From: Neopestalotiopsis rosae | Lineage: Eukaryota > Ascomycota > Sordariomycetes > Amphisphaeriales > Sporocadaceae | NCBI GenBank assembly: GCA_023078685.1 | Contig: JALGAS010000004.1 | Coordinates: 2,108,001 to 2,172,000, forward strand | DNA: 64,000 bases | Reading direction: 5' to 3' | Part shown: positions 1-11,556 of the stretch, piece after piece | Layout of the letters: every line of letters starts with the position of its first letter | Position numbering within the stretch: the first letter of the stretch is position 1 | Notes under the pieces: model-generated | What the model was told of the DNA's origin: nothing | The model's input: the letters and a program-made list of their open reading frames with translations, nothing else | The model's database searches: none | Translations under genes and position numbers: made by a program

Positions 1-5
1 CTTAG

Positions 6-8
<3 letters not shown>

Positions 9-36
<28 letters not shown>
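9..36. repeat. (AT)14 microsatellite
   Basis: A perfect AT dinucleotide run of 14 units lies at the left edge. It is a simple repeat in AT-rich intergenic DNA. Confidence 0.9.
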
Positions 37-41
<5 letters not shown>

Positions 42-454
42 ATGCAAAGCTGGATAGACATACTTGAAAAGGGCGACAGGTGCTCCTCGCAACTACGTAG
101 AGTTGACTCAAGCCATTACATGATTGCATTAGAGCTTGCTCAATGGAACGCGTCACAAAAACGTTGTACTCAGAATAAAAATAGACGTTGCCGGGTGAGT
201 TCATTGCACAGAGTTCATTTATTACGGGGACATCAGCAATGCACGATGGCAACTCTTCAATTTTCCCATATTGTTACCGAGCTGCTACCCTGTCAGAATC
301 GTGGCCACTCGATTGTCCCTTTGTTACAAGCCAGGGGAGAGGAACGTGAAACTTGTATATATGATGGCCCTGGCCTATAAGTCCACCTTGTCTCCATTTT
401 CAAGAACACCCTATATCATCACCTATAGTAATATCTGATCTGTTCGAAACTCCA
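37..454. other. intergenic, no gene seen
   Basis: This is the 3' side of the oxidoreductase gene. Short open frames exist on both strands but none has protein-like composition. It probably holds that gene's 3' UTR. Confidence 0.5.
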
Positions 455-1932
455 TCATTGTAGAATCTTGACCTCAAATTCTGTTCCTACCGACTTCAAT
501 CGATCTACAAAGTCATCTCCAAGACACGCCGGGGTCAGATTCCCTCCCTGATATCCGCCCTCGAGCTCCCGCTTGTACAAGAGGCTGGCAGCCCCGTGAG
601 CCAAAACCGCGGCGGTGATGTAGTAGGGGCCGCCGACGAACCGGAACCGTGCCATGGCCGCGGTCTTCTTGTCCTCTTGTTGGTGGCCGTGGCGTTCGTC
701 CTCTGCAAAGGCCACGACCTCGAGCTCCGACACGGACTTGCCGTGCTCTTCCAGATCCGGCCCTTCGCCCTCCCTGGGCAGAAAAAGCCTCGCCAGGGGG
801 CCTAGGGATATGAACAGGCCCAACAAGAGTCCGCTCAGCATCTTGGCCACGGCTTGCAGCGTTGAAGATACGCTGGCATATTCGTTGTACCGGAAATTGA
901 CACCATAGTCTCGCCCACCGTCCAAGAGACCCCATGTTCTGTGGACAATCGCGCGATCCTGCCGCGCACCGTACGTGCCTGCAGCGAGGAGTCCCAGGTA
1001 GGGCACCTCTCTGACGCCAAGCATATTTGTTGTTTTCGGGTGAGTCGTTCCCTCGACGGGCGATAGGAACCAAGGGCCGTCTGACTTGGGGTTGGGCTTG
1101 GACTTGGTAAAGAGCGACTCTACGGTCCCGCCGCTGGGAGCCATGCTCATGTTCTTGACGGCCAGCACCACTTCCTTGGTGGGCAGGTTGGTCTGCCGCT
1201 TCAGCTCGCGGACGGCGAGCCAGGCCAGGACATCTTGGGGTGCGCTGTACGCACCGCATGCGTGGATGAGCTGTTTTGAAATCACTTGTCAGCTCGACTG
1301 TCTGATTTCCGGGGACACCTCTTCCATGATGTGTCTACAACTCACAGCAACGCCAGCAGCTTTTGCCTTCTCGTGATATTGGGAGAACCATTGCCCAAAC
1401 CGAACAACGCCGCCAGCCCTGTAAGTCAACGTCAGCATTGAGATGTGCTGTGTCACCCCTGATATATTGGCAAATCGAGGCACTACAAGTCCCATCGATA
1501 GCAAAAACTCACGTGTCCACGTAGTCCGTTCCATTCTCAACACAGGCTTCAACCACCTGGTCTCCCACATGACAATACGTGACGACACTGATGCATACTG
1601 TGGCTTTTCGTACAACTGCGTTGAGTTCATCCTGTCTATCAAAGGAGACGACCTCGATTGCTAAATTGTCCAATTAGTGAGGGAATCTTTCAAGTGCTAA
1701 TTCGCCTCTTGATCCAGAAAGGCGTTGGCTTACCAGGCTGCACACGGTCCGGATCGATCTTTTGTAACTTAGCTACTAGATCTTCCAGTTTCGATCTGGA
1801 TCTTCCTGCAATGGCCCAGCGTAGATTGGTGGGCAAGTGTCGTGCAATGTGATCTGCAGTGAGGCGGCCGGTATATCCTGTCGCGCCCAAGACGATCAGC
1901 TCATATTGACGATTTTGCTGCTTGGGCGCCAT
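455..1932 (-). CDS. saccharopine dehydrogenase-like oxidoreductase (SCCPDH family)
   Basis: Four exons read 1932-1734, 1660-1513, 1418-1346 and 1270-455. They join in frame with GT-AG borders (donors GTAAGC, GTGAGT, GTGAGT) to give 411 aa. The N-terminus has a Rossmann nucleotide-binding loop, GATGYTG at residues 16-22. It is followed by the family's beta-alpha segments, such as the stretch around TYCHVGD and NGTDYVDTAG. A hydrophobic stretch at about 279-304 (SGLLLGLFISLGPLARLFL) would anchor it to a membrane or lipid droplet, as in animal SCCPDH. Length fits the family (about 400-430 aa). Despite the name, these proteins are not shown to act in lysine metabolism. Related fungal proteins are often annotated as trans-acting enoyl reductases, so the substrate is unknown. 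The start ATG is the first in frame and lies directly before the Rossmann strand. Family assignment is firm, function is not. Confidence 0.88.
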
Positions 1933-2564
1933 GATGTATTCCTATGCTTGCTTGATTGTTAGCCTTTTTAAATAGTGAAAGGGTTACCAAGTACGCTGTA
2001 CAACACTGGTTATGGTGATGGACATGCCACGTTTATAGTAAGTCGAGGTTTTGGGGGCAGCGGTCCGTACCGCTTAGCTTTGACCCCCGTCGGCCCAATT
2101 GAGGCCCGGCAAAAAGTACAGAAGTCTCCGTTGATGATTATATCATTCCGGAGACTACCAGCATTACTTGTAATAACAGCTGTGGATACTGCCGATGGAG
2201 CTCGAGGCTACCACGGAATCTATGCAGAGATTCTTGCCGTTATGGTCGACCACTTGCGCCTTCCACCCGGCGTGGTGGATAGGTGACGACTGTCTGGCCA
2301 CCCACAACATGTTGAAGTCGGTGGTCAAAGACCACAGTGTATCGACGATAGGCAGGTTCTGGAATCCCGCTAATTCTTCACGACACGGATATTACATTTC
2401 TATAACCTTTCTTTTCATAAAAAAAGGGAAAAGTTTAGAAACCAGATCAATTTTCAAAAAAATCCGTCTTTTTCTTATTACGTAAATTATCCCATTTATT
2501 TTTATGATATATCTCAGATTATCTTTACCGTCATGCGCAGATTTCTGCTCGCTTAATATATCAC
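1933..2564. other. intergenic with AT-rich block
   Basis: This holds the upstream region of the oxidoreductase gene. A strongly AT-rich block at about 2390-2520 has A and T runs and abuts the decayed gene to its right. No gene is supported. Confidence 0.5.
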
Positions 2565-2973
2565 TCAAGCCAGAACCGCTCTTCCAAAATCCTTGCTCTC
2601 TGCCACGTCCAACAAGCAAAACCCCTCGGCCTTCAGCTTGGCTTCGGCATCCTCCAGATCCTTGCGCTCAGCGTTGAGAAGGCGTTCTTCGTCAACGCCG
2701 TTGTACCTTCCCTTAAAATATGGCGGAACTGTACGCGATGCGACCGGGACGCTTCAGGCATAGATGGTATTGTCGACCGCGTTCTCATCTTCTTCCTTCA
2801 CGCTATACTCGTCATTTTTATCAGAGCCTCCGTCATTTTGAGAAAGGTTCGGGCTCTTTCTCATCCTTGCCGTCGTCGTCGTTAAGAACGACTTGCTCGA
2901 CAGCTTCGAATACTGGGGCTGAGTAGTCATATTTATAGCGTAATAATGAGACTTCACCGTCAGTAGGCGGCAT
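2565..2973 (-). pseudogene. decayed gene fragment, unknown product
   Basis: Read on the minus strand from an ATG at 2973, a coding-like acidic frame (beginning MPPTDGEVSLLRYKYD) hits a stop at an AAAATGA run near 2843. A one-base frame change there continues into an equally coding-like stretch (SDKNDEYSVKEEDEN). That frame crosses a single TGA after IYA and continues as a charged helical segment (YNGVDEERLLNAERKDLED) to a stop at 2565. One frame disruption plus one nonsense codon suggest a pseudogene. The TGA could be a CGA mutated C to T. I do not recognise the family. The alternative is a small real gene with an intron whose borders I cannot place; CGTACAG near 2731 could be an acceptor. 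Confidence 0.35.
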
Positions 2974-3637
2974 AGTACTAGTGAGGGACTGCTCCGTCCT
3001 CCTGAGCGATTGGCTTATGATTGAGTTTGACGCAGATCTGGTTTGAAATGTATATTTGAATTCAACAAAACGAACCTCCATCAAAATATGGTACGAGCAT
3101 CGTGACAGAACTCATCGATCCTACGAACAGCTGTGTCAATGGACACTACGCGAGCCAGCAAACATGATGAAAAGGCGCAACGATTTGGAGGATGGATAGA
3201 TATTCGTCATTAAGGCGTATGTGAGTAAATACATATGGAGATATTTTCGCTCAGAATGTCCAATTCAAAATACAACAATGATTTCCGTTCGGCGCAGAAT
3301 TGGACCGGCCGTGTCAAGGCTGACCAATTCCCCGACGACCGAGACTCCGGTCATACTCGGGCTTTTGACAGAAGTGGGACTCGAGGTTCGGCCCCGGTCA
3401 TTTCGGGCATTCGATAGTAAGAGGACCCTAGCTTTTTGGACCCAAAGCTTATTTGCCTATCAGAGTCACTGGCGTCATTGATGACAATTTTCTAGTCGCT
3501 AACTGCTTTGTTTCCAGCCGTCATTACTTTTCTGTACGAAGTACACCGTTTTTTTTCGCTTGTGTTTTCTTTTTCATTTTTGCTGGAAAGTTTCCTCGTC
3601 GCACGAAACTTTCCATGACCTTCGTGAAGCGGCGACC
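2974..3637. promoter_or_regulatory. upstream region of the ABC1-kinase gene
   Basis: No convincing gene. A T-rich tract at about 3546-3585 (runs of 4-9 T) sits just before the chosen ATG at 3638. It looks like a fungal 5' leader or core promoter. An in-frame ATG at 3560 lies inside this pyrimidine tract and is an unlikely start. Confidence 0.45.
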
Positions 3638-5701
3638 ATGATTTCACGCATGGCAGGTCTCTCCAAGAGTCCGCTATCGCATAGTTTGCCAGCGTCATCA
3701 TGGCGGACATTGTCTCGTGATGCCTCGACCCTCCGCCGGCTTTCCACGCCCACATTGCGAAGAGCAGCAGCATCACCACAACAAAAGCACATCTCGTCGA
3801 CTCCTCGCCGCCATGTACAAACCACGTCGCAGTTCCAGCCCATGCGGCCGCCGTCCCCCGAATCCCTCGGCAAGCCCAAGGCCGCCCGCGAGTTCAAGCG
3901 CAGCCGCAAGTGGACGCGGCGCCTGCTGATCCTCGCCGGCGTCGGCGGCTCGCTGTACCTGGCGGACCGGCAGCTGTTCGCGTCGGGCGTGGGCCGGTCG
4001 CTGCGCACCTTTGGCAACGGCCTCTACGTCGCCCTCGACTACAAGCTCAACTTTCGCGCCGAGCCGCTGACGGGCGGCACCGTGGGCGACCTGCACCGGC
4101 GCAGCGCCGAGCGCCTCTTCGAGCTCCTCCGCCACAACGGCGGCCTGTACCTCAAGATCGGCCAGGCCATTGCCATGCAGAGCGCCGTGCTCCCGCCCGA
4201 GTTCCAGCGCATGTTTGCGCGCATGTTTGACGACGCCCCACAGGACTCGTGGAAGGATATTGAAAAGGTGATACGGCAGGACTTTGGCGGCAAGAGCGCG
4301 GAAGAGGTCTTTGGCGTCAGCTTCTCCGGCGAGGAGGGCCGGGGCGTCATGGAGAAGAAGGCGAGGGCCAGCGCGAGCGTGGCCCAGGTCCACTGGGCGA
4401 GGCTCCCCGACGGTCGCGAGGTCGCCATCAAGATCCAGAAGCCCGAGATCGCCAAGCAGGTGGGCTGGGACTTGTGGGCGTTCAAGGTGGTCATGAAGGT
4501 GTACACTTGGTGGTTCGACCTTCCACTGTACTCGATTGTCCCATTCATCACCGAGCGCCTGATGCTCGAGACTGATTTCGAGTCCGAGGCTCGCAACTCG
4601 GAGACCATGCGACAGCTCATCAGCTCGGAGCCCAGCCTAAAGGGCAGAGTTTATGTACCCAAGGTTTACCCCGAGTTCACCACGAGGCGCATCCTGGTGA
4701 CTGAATGGATTGAAGGCATACGACTTTGGGACAAGGCTGCCATGACTGGTCGCTGGACTGGAGGATATGGCAAGGGATCGCCCGGTGTACACGGCGCCCA
4801 GTTGAGCCCGCCCGACGTACAGGCGATTCAACAGCAGCTACGCGAGAACCCGGAAACGGACAAGCTCAAGCCCAACCGCGAGACGTGGAGAGGCCGGAAC
4901 GGCAAGGGCGGCCTCGGCCTGTCGCCCAAGGAGGTCATGACCACGATAGTCGACCTCTTCTCGGCGCAGATCTTCAAATGGGGCGTCGTCCACTGCGATC
5001 CGCACCCGGGCAACATCTTTGTCCGGCGCCTGCCCTCTGGCCGCGCCGAGGTGGTCCTCATCGACCACGGCCTCTACGTCTACATGTCGCCCCAGTTCAA
5101 GCACCAGTACAGCCTTTTTTGGAAGTCGCTCATGACCTTTGACAACAAGACCATTGGCGAGGTCTCGGAGGAGTGGGGCATCAAGGCACCCGACATTTTC
5201 GCCAGCGCCACGCTGATGCGCCCCTACGAAGGGGGCGACAACAGCACCCGCGCCGAGATACTGCGCGACCTCGAGGGCAAGACGCAGGCCGAGCGCAGCT
5301 TCGAGGCCCAGCAGAGGATGAAGCAGGGGATCCGCGACGTCCTGGCCGACGAGGACAAGTGGCCCAAGGAGCTCGTCTTCATCGGGCGCAACATGCGCAT
5401 CGTCCAGGGCAACAACCAGTTCATGGGGTCCCCCGTGAACCGCATCAAGATGATGGGCAACTGGGCGTCGCGGTCCCTGTACGAGGACCCCAACCTGCCC
5501 TGGGCCGAGAGGATGGCCAACGTGTGGCGGCACATGCTGTTCAAGACGGTACTGCTGGCGACCGACGTCGCCTTTTACACGTTCAAGCTCCGGCAGTGGC
5601 TGGGCCTGGGCGGTGGTATGGAGGACGAGGTTGAGGCTCGCATGAAGGACATGGCAAAGGATTTTGGCGTTGAATTACAGCATGAGGTGTTTGAGGGCTG
5701 A
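3638..5701 (+). CDS. mitochondrial ABC1/COQ8 (UbiB) family atypical kinase
   Basis: A single exon of 687 aa. The start at 3638 has a good context (GCGACCATGA). It begins an Arg/Ser-rich, acid-poor leader of about 70 residues typical of mitochondrial import. A short hydrophobic stretch (LLILAGVGGSLYLA) follows. UbiB-family marks are all present: the KxGQ motif (LKIGQA, residues 172-177), the nucleotide loop around REVAIKIQKP, the catalytic-loop analogue HCDPHPGN with D454, and the metal-binding DHGLY with D476. Family members are ATPases or lipid-linked kinases of the inner membrane that affect coenzyme Q synthesis or distribution. By length and the DHGLY form it resembles the MCP2/Cqd-type paralogues more than Coq8 itself. 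Which paralogue it is cannot be settled here. Confidence 0.9.
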   Translation: MISRMAGLSKSPLSHSLPASSWRTLSRDASTLRRLSTPTLRRAAASPQQKHISSTPRRHVQTTSQFQPMRPPSPESLGKPKAAREFKRSRKWTRRLLILAGVGGSLYLADRQLFASGVGRSLRTFGNGLYVALDYKLNFRAEPLTGGTVGDLHRRSAERLFELLRHNGGLYLKIGQAIAMQSAVLPPEFQRMFARMFDDAPQDSWKDIEKVIRQDFGGKSAEEVFGVSFSGEEGRGVMEKKARASASVAQVHWARLPDGREVAIKIQKPEIAKQVGWDLWAFKVVMKVYTWWFDLPLYSIVPFITERLMLETDFESEARNSETMRQLISSEPSLKGRVYVPKVYPEFTTRRILVTEWIEGIRLWDKAAMTGRWTGGYGKGSPGVHGAQLSPPDVQAIQQQLRENPETDKLKPNRETWRGRNGKGGLGLSPKEVMTTIVDLFSAQIFKWGVVHCDPHPGNIFVRRLPSGRAEVVLIDHGLYVYMSPQFKHQYSLFWKSLMTFDNKTIGEVSEEWGIKAPDIFASATLMRPYEGGDNSTRAEILRDLEGKTQAERSFEAQQRMKQGIRDVLADEDKWPKELVFIGRNMRIVQGNNQFMGSPVNRIKMMGNWASRSLYEDPNLPWAERMANVWRHMLFKTVLLATDVAFYTFKLRQWLGLGGGMEDEVEARMKDMAKDFGVELQHEVFEG

Positions 5702-8700
5702 AAGAGGCAGCAGACCATAATAGATGGGGCGCCATGCCAAACGATTTTGCGTGCTGCCAGCAATTCCTCGATATGATATATATAGAGAGACCATGTAAAG
5801 CTATATAATATAGAGTGTAAAGGGGGAAGTGGCAGGTCATGGACTTGTGGTTTAGCATTGTATATAGATATCCCCGCTATGCATTTATGAATGAAAACTC
5901 ATCGATCTTGTATACAGACATTGCAAACATTTTGTGTCGTCGGCATGCTTGACTATATTATGCCGATCTCTGCTGCTAGTATTCTATAAATCTACCCAGC
6001 ATTTTTACTGGAGAAGATGCTAGACGCTATGTACTGATCTTTTGTTGTCTGTTCTGTCGCGTGCCAAGAAAAAAAAGGTCTCTAAGAGCCCCATTATGAT
6101 CGCACGCGCCACTATTCGACGTCGGCACATTTGGACCCTAGTAATAAGCGCCGAACGTTTTTTCTCCCTCTGTCGAATTAAATTCACGGCTCATCAAAAT
6201 ACAACTAGCGAGATGTGAAACATGGCGGCCGAGAGTGCCTTGTTGCTTTTTCTTCTGGGCTCGTGGGTCTTTTTTGACAAGTTGAGGGACGGGTTCGCTA
6301 GGTGCACTTTTCTTCGCTATAGTGCAGTAACATGTTCATGATCTCCGAATAATTCAGGGTCTCGGTTCGGGCACCCGTTGGAATTGTCACTCCGGTATGC
6401 AACTAAGACTATTTGTCAGTTATTCAAGTATTTTTGTTGCTCCTCTTTCAAGTTGGATGCCTCCTGGCGCGCAAATCGGAAGAAGGTACGAATAAAAGAA
6501 AAGAGAGTTTTTGGCTTCCGAGCTTTGCGAGCTCGTTTATGCGGCCGCGGATCTCGATGGACTGTCCCGAACAGTTATTATTCCGGTAATCGAGTCCATG
6601 GGGGAATCTAGAACACTGTTTCTCCCTATGGACTGTAGAGGGGTCACAAAAGACAGGCGCCTCTCTCGTAAGGAAAGTCATGACGATATTTTCCCTTGAA
6701 ATGTTGGGATGATGGGGAAAAAGTCTCGCTCACGCCACATGTTCAATGGCAGGAACCAGACAGGTCGGGTATGCCAGGGCAGCAAAGAGACAAGCAGCAC
6801 AGTGGAGGGCTGAGAAGGGCCGGCGGGCGCCTTTAGTTGACTGGCCCGCTGTTGGAGATGCGGCTAATGTGCCCAGGGTGCTCTAGGTGGGGAGTCTTTG
6901 ACAACCTGCAATCTTAGGGGTAAGATGATGTTACCGTGATTTCCAGCTCGGCACTGGAGGAGCTTTTAATGTTCCGCTTCATCTCTCGAGTCGGGACTCA
7001 CGTGCCAACTAGGAAGGTATATAACAACATCTTGCATATATATAGAGAGAGATGAACGGAGATATCCAAGTATCATGCATCACAGACTGTGCAGTAGCCC
7101 AAGATAAGCTCTTGGTATTTGCAGCAAAAGTAAAATGGAGTGATGCATCAGGCATTCAGTTTCTGGGCTGGAAACGTCGGATACCTGCAGAGTACAGCTC
7201 AGAGTAAGAAAAAAACGGCACTGTTCGTTCTCGATCTCGGCGCGCAGATCACACGTGGGACTTAATTTAGTTAGCTCTCCGCGTGGAGATGGGGAGGGGG
7301 GTCAACCAGTTTGTCTTGCATGCGCCCGCTTGAAGCTTCGCCCAAGTTTGGTAGCCTGTTTTGACTTCATGGGCGATAGATAATAATGAGCGAATTCGAG
7401 GTTGATGTTGCTTGGAGTCACGACTGGTACGAATCTGTTCTTTTGCAAATGCCACTAGGTAACTAAGTAAGCGGGGGATCATGACAGAATGTCCTTCTTT
7501 ATGCTGCTTGATATGTACAAGGTAGTAGAGATTAACAACACTAAAGATGAGGAAGAAAGTGAAAAAGCCGACACATAGCCCTAACCAGCTCGGTAATGTG
7601 ATGCGAGTGAGAGTGCAGTGAGCTGTAAGGTAGCAATTTGTACCTGCGTGAGACCCTGGCCGTGGATCGGAACATTGAGCCCACTTCCAGCACCCTGCCC
7701 CCAGCCAAACCAGCCCAGTCAAGCACGAATTGCATGCAAACATCCATACCCTCTGCCCAGATGAGTGCAAGGTGACCAAACCAAGTTGGGGCATCTCTCC
7801 CCTTTTCGTTGCTTCTGGACAGGGCATTGACGAAGAATTTCCTGGCACTGGGGAACTGGAGAAGACAGAGAAAAGTTAAAACGAAAAAAAAGACAAGAAA
7901 AAAAAGAGTTGTTGTTGTCGTCTGCAACAACGTCGCGATTGAATCTCACGACCTTCAGTTCCTCTCCTCCCAGTCCACCTGTGGTGTACACTCGTTTTAA
8001 GTCTTCGCTGCCACTATCAGAGCGCGAACAAGCAAACGGCCAGACTGTTCCAATCCCATCTAATCTCTATTTTCCATTCTCCCATCCCCTCTTAGTACCT
8101 AGTTACACCTATTTCACTTCTTATTTGAGTCGTACGACTGCGACTACGACTACGATAGCGACAGCGACAGACGCCAGCCCTGAGAGATCCGGTTCCCCAA
8201 AATCTCGTTCGCTCAACGCGCCGCGCCAGCCTTAGGTCTTACCCAAAATTGTGTGAGACAGACCTGCATTGGACGAACACCTGCAGCAGCTTGCAGCGCT
8301 TCCCGCTTTACGACATACAGAAATCCTATACCGATCCTTCCCGCGATCCCGCAATCGTTTGGAGAGAAGAAGAATACAGAGATTTGATCAATTCTCTTTG
8401 CTCGAAATTCTGGTATGTTATGAAACAATTCTCCTTGGCAGAATCAATTCCTTCTTCCTCCACGCTTCCCTACTCTCCATGCTCCTCCATCTCGGCAACG
8501 GTTTCGAACAAATGCGCCGCAATATCCTTGGACCAAGCATACACCTAGTTCAGGCACCATATTCGGCACCACGAGGGGCTCGGCGGCCGTCGCAGCAGCG
8601 CTCCCCAGTGGTTTTGGATCTCCAAAACGGATCATGGATGGTGAGGAGGAACTGGTACGAAACCATTACTCTTAGCTGCAGATCGGACAGAGGCGCCAAT

Positions 8701-9893
8701 TGGTTCGCCGCTTGACCACGACGTTGGCGCCCATCACAAGTCCGTATCCAGTTCAGGCCATCCAGTCCCTTGGAGCACCAAAAGCATTGGACGAGAAATG
8801 CCGTATTCGCCAGTCCTGCCGGAGCCCGTATGGATGGCGCCTCTTTTTCATGGTTGTCCTAGGCCCCTTATCTATCCTTGCATTTGATGCGCGCCCACAT
8901 CTGCAAGGGCTCTCGGGGGCGCTGGTATGCTTGGTCCGGTCCTGAAAGCAATTCCCAGCCAGTAGTAGTACTGTAGCGAGCCAGTGGCTTTGGGAGGGGG
9001 ATTTGTTATATTATAATGAAGCTCCCCTTCTCGTCGCGCGTGTCGTTTGCTGCATGAGGGGAAGCGACCAGAGGAAACCTCATTTTCCAGCGTCAACACC
9101 ATTGTCAGCTCTCGGCGCGCTTTTGTCGAGGCGGATGGCAGCTGCTTAGATTCTTTCTTCCGACCATTCCATGGGATCATGGGCAAGAGGCTAATCGTGA
9201 TTTTGTCTCTTGTGACTTTTTAGATTTCGCATCTCTCCACCACAGCGTCATCTTTGCCAATCGCTTGTCAACGACCATTTCCAAGACCACTATACTCCCG
9301 CGCAATACCAGGACGATATCTCGCTTGACGCAACGTTTAGCTCCAATTCTCGTCACTTGAAAATACTCGAATCTTCGAAGTCGCAAAGGACCATTTTTGA
9401 GCCAACAGCTACAATTTGCGCATACGTGCATATACAAACAGCGAATCGGACCTGCTTCCCCAGTCTCACGGCAGATTCTCTTACTTGCAAACGAAGCGAG
9501 CTTCTCTGATCGGTCAATCGATCAACCAGGAAATCGAAGCACTACTTGTACAGTCTTCGCCGCCACCTTCCTTCTCTTTCCATTTTACTTCGTTCGACCA
9601 CGTCGAATTTCATCAACTTTTTTACCTTTCCGTGGGAAACATCGAAAGTCACAAGTCAATTCGAAAACTAGAAGTCGCGCCTCTCAGACCGCGTCATTCT
9701 TCCATTGTGTTTCGAGAAAACCAAGAATAGACAAGAAGACCTGCCGCTGTCTTGTCTTTGTTTGTGTCCTATTTCTGATTCGGCCCGCACCTACCGCGCA
9801 TCGAATCAAAGGCAAATCCATTCAGCAACAGCGCGCGAACGGAAGCTGCTAGCTGAAACCGTCAGAGTTTATGCTTAACCCGACTTACATAAT
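5702..9893. other. 4.2-kb gene-free tract, right part probably the septin gene's leader
   Basis: No open frame here combines an ATG start, protein-like composition and splice sites. From about 8000 to 9890 the plus strand is rich in CT tracts (for example around 8040-8110 and 9540-9620) and CA/GA stretches. That is the usual look of long promoters and 5' leaders in these fungi, and probably belongs to the septin gene. A minus-strand frame at 7541-7930 with a hydrophobic start lacks an ATG and results from the complement of a purine-rich run. Frames at about 8550-8945 are short and unconvincing. Confidence 0.45.
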
Positions 9894-11556
9894 ATGAGTC
9901 AAGACCCATCGCGTCGCACAAGCTTCGGGATGTTACTTCGACGCAGCAAGTCCGGCGACCTGGGAAAGGGGGGCAGGAAGCACAGAGAACAAGAACAACG
10001 CCAGCAGGTGCCAAAGTCCCCTCCCCGCCTTCCTGATATCTACAATGGCCTTCCGGCTCCCGATCTGCAATCCTTTGGAGGAGACGGACGCCCCGATTCT
10101 CTAGCCATTGTCTCGGGTCAGGCACACCAGCCTCGCTATCAACCAAAGTACCCTCCTTCAGGACGCGCCTCCATGGACCCCGGCCGTCCTTCGTTTTCCT
10201 CCATGCCTCCGATGCCGCCAATGCCCGCCGAGCCGGTCGTTGACCCGTATGCTCGTACCGAGAGCATGACGCACCGTGGCAGATACAGCTATGCCAGTAC
10301 TGCTGCCACCAGTATCAACAGCCCCAGGCGAGTTCGCAGGCGCAAGGACCCGACCCCGTTCAAGTAAGTCAAGAACATATCGATATAACAAATGTGCTTC
10401 GGGACATTTGGGATGTGGTCATTTTTCGTCCTCATAGCTTTCATTTTGCTAACTTGTCAACCAATTTAGTATTCTGATCATGGGTACTCGTGGTTCCGGC
10501 AAGACCTCTTTCCTTGAGTTTCTGAAGCAGGCATTCGCATTGCCGGAAAAGAAGCGCTCGCAGCGCGCCAACGAGATCGGCGAAGAGGTCACCATGAAAG
10601 CCACCGCGTCTGGCAATTTCATTCCCCACTACCTGGAGAGCGACATTGATGGTGAACGTGTTGGCTTGACTTTGTGGGACTCGGAGGGCTTTGAAAAGAA
10701 CATTGTCGATCTCCAGCTACGCGAGATGTCTGCCTTTTTGGAGAGCAAGTTTGAGGAGACTTTTGCCGAAGAAATGAAGGTGATAAGATCGCCAGGCGTA
10801 CAGGATACGCACATTCACGCGGTATTTCTCATTCTCGACCCAGCTCGTCTTGATCGCAACATATCCGCCTCAAAGTCAATGAGCAACGACCCTTCTCTGT
10901 CACGCACCGTAGGTGTTCTTGACGAGGACCTCGACCTGCAGGTGTTGCGCACCTTGCAAGGAAAGACGACAGTCATTCCCATCATCTCCAAAGCCGACAC
11001 AATCACCTCCAAGCACATGGCCATTTTGAAGAAGAATGTGTGGGCAAGCCTCAAGAAGGCAAGCTTTGACCCGCTTGAAGCCCTCGGACTGGACGAAGAA
11101 GACTCGGATTCTAGCAGAATCGACGAAGCTGACGAGGATGTCGAGGAAGAAGCTGCTGAGGATGAGGAAGGCACCCCGGATGAAGCCGAGCACAGTGAAG
11201 AAAGCACCGATAGCGACGCATTCCCCATCCAAGGCCAAACGACTCCTGGTCATAAACGACAACCAAGTGCGGCGTACAAGAGCAAGCAATCTGCCGAAGA
11301 GGATACCGATGAGGTTCCATTGCTCCCCATGTCCATCATCAGCCCCGATCTGTACGAGCCCGAGGTCATTGGACGCAAATTTCCGTGGGGCTTTGCCAAT
11401 CCCTACGACGAGGAGCACTGTGACTTTACTAAGCTCAAAGATGCGGTCTTCAACGACTGGCGAGGCGACCTCCGAGAGGCCAGCAGAGAACAGTGGTACG
11501 AAGGCTGGAGAACCAGTCGCCTGAAGCACCGAGAGCCATCCGTTCGACGCCGATAG
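9894..11556 (+). CDS. septin GTPase, AspE-like
   Basis: Two exons (9894-10363 and 10470-11556). The donor is GTAAGT and the acceptor follows TTGCTAAC...TTTAG; the product is 518 aa. Residues 1-156 form a basic, Ser/Pro-rich disordered head. The GTPase domain follows: P-loop GTRGSGKT (162-169), G3 DSEG from D227, and G4 SKAD with K331 and D333. The septin-type DTHIHAVFLI segment and the late PWGFANPYDEEHCDF motif confirm the family. Septins polymerise into filaments at septa and growing tips. An acidic insert (about residues 363-415, dominated by D/E/S) splits the domain after G4. There is no C-terminal coiled coil, and the protein ends RREPSVRRR-like and basic. These traits fit the filamentous-fungal group 5 (AspE) class rather than the core septins, but the class is inferred. 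Confidence 0.85.

Noticed and set aside
3560..3637. Upstream ATG extension of the ABC1-type kinase
   Set aside because: It lies within a T-rich leader and would bury the mitochondrial presequence. The ATG at 3638 fits better.
4838..5533. 231-codon minus-strand frame opposite the ABC1-type kinase
   Set aside because: The real kinase motifs are on the plus strand. The antisense frame is a GC3 shadow.
7541..7930. Minus-strand frame with a signal-peptide-like hydrophobic start
   Set aside because: It has no ATG, and its hydrophobic run is just the complement of a purine-rich tract.
8269..8945. Open frames upstream of the septin gene
   Set aside because: No ATG in good context, no domain and no splice partner. 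The region looks like a promoter or leader.
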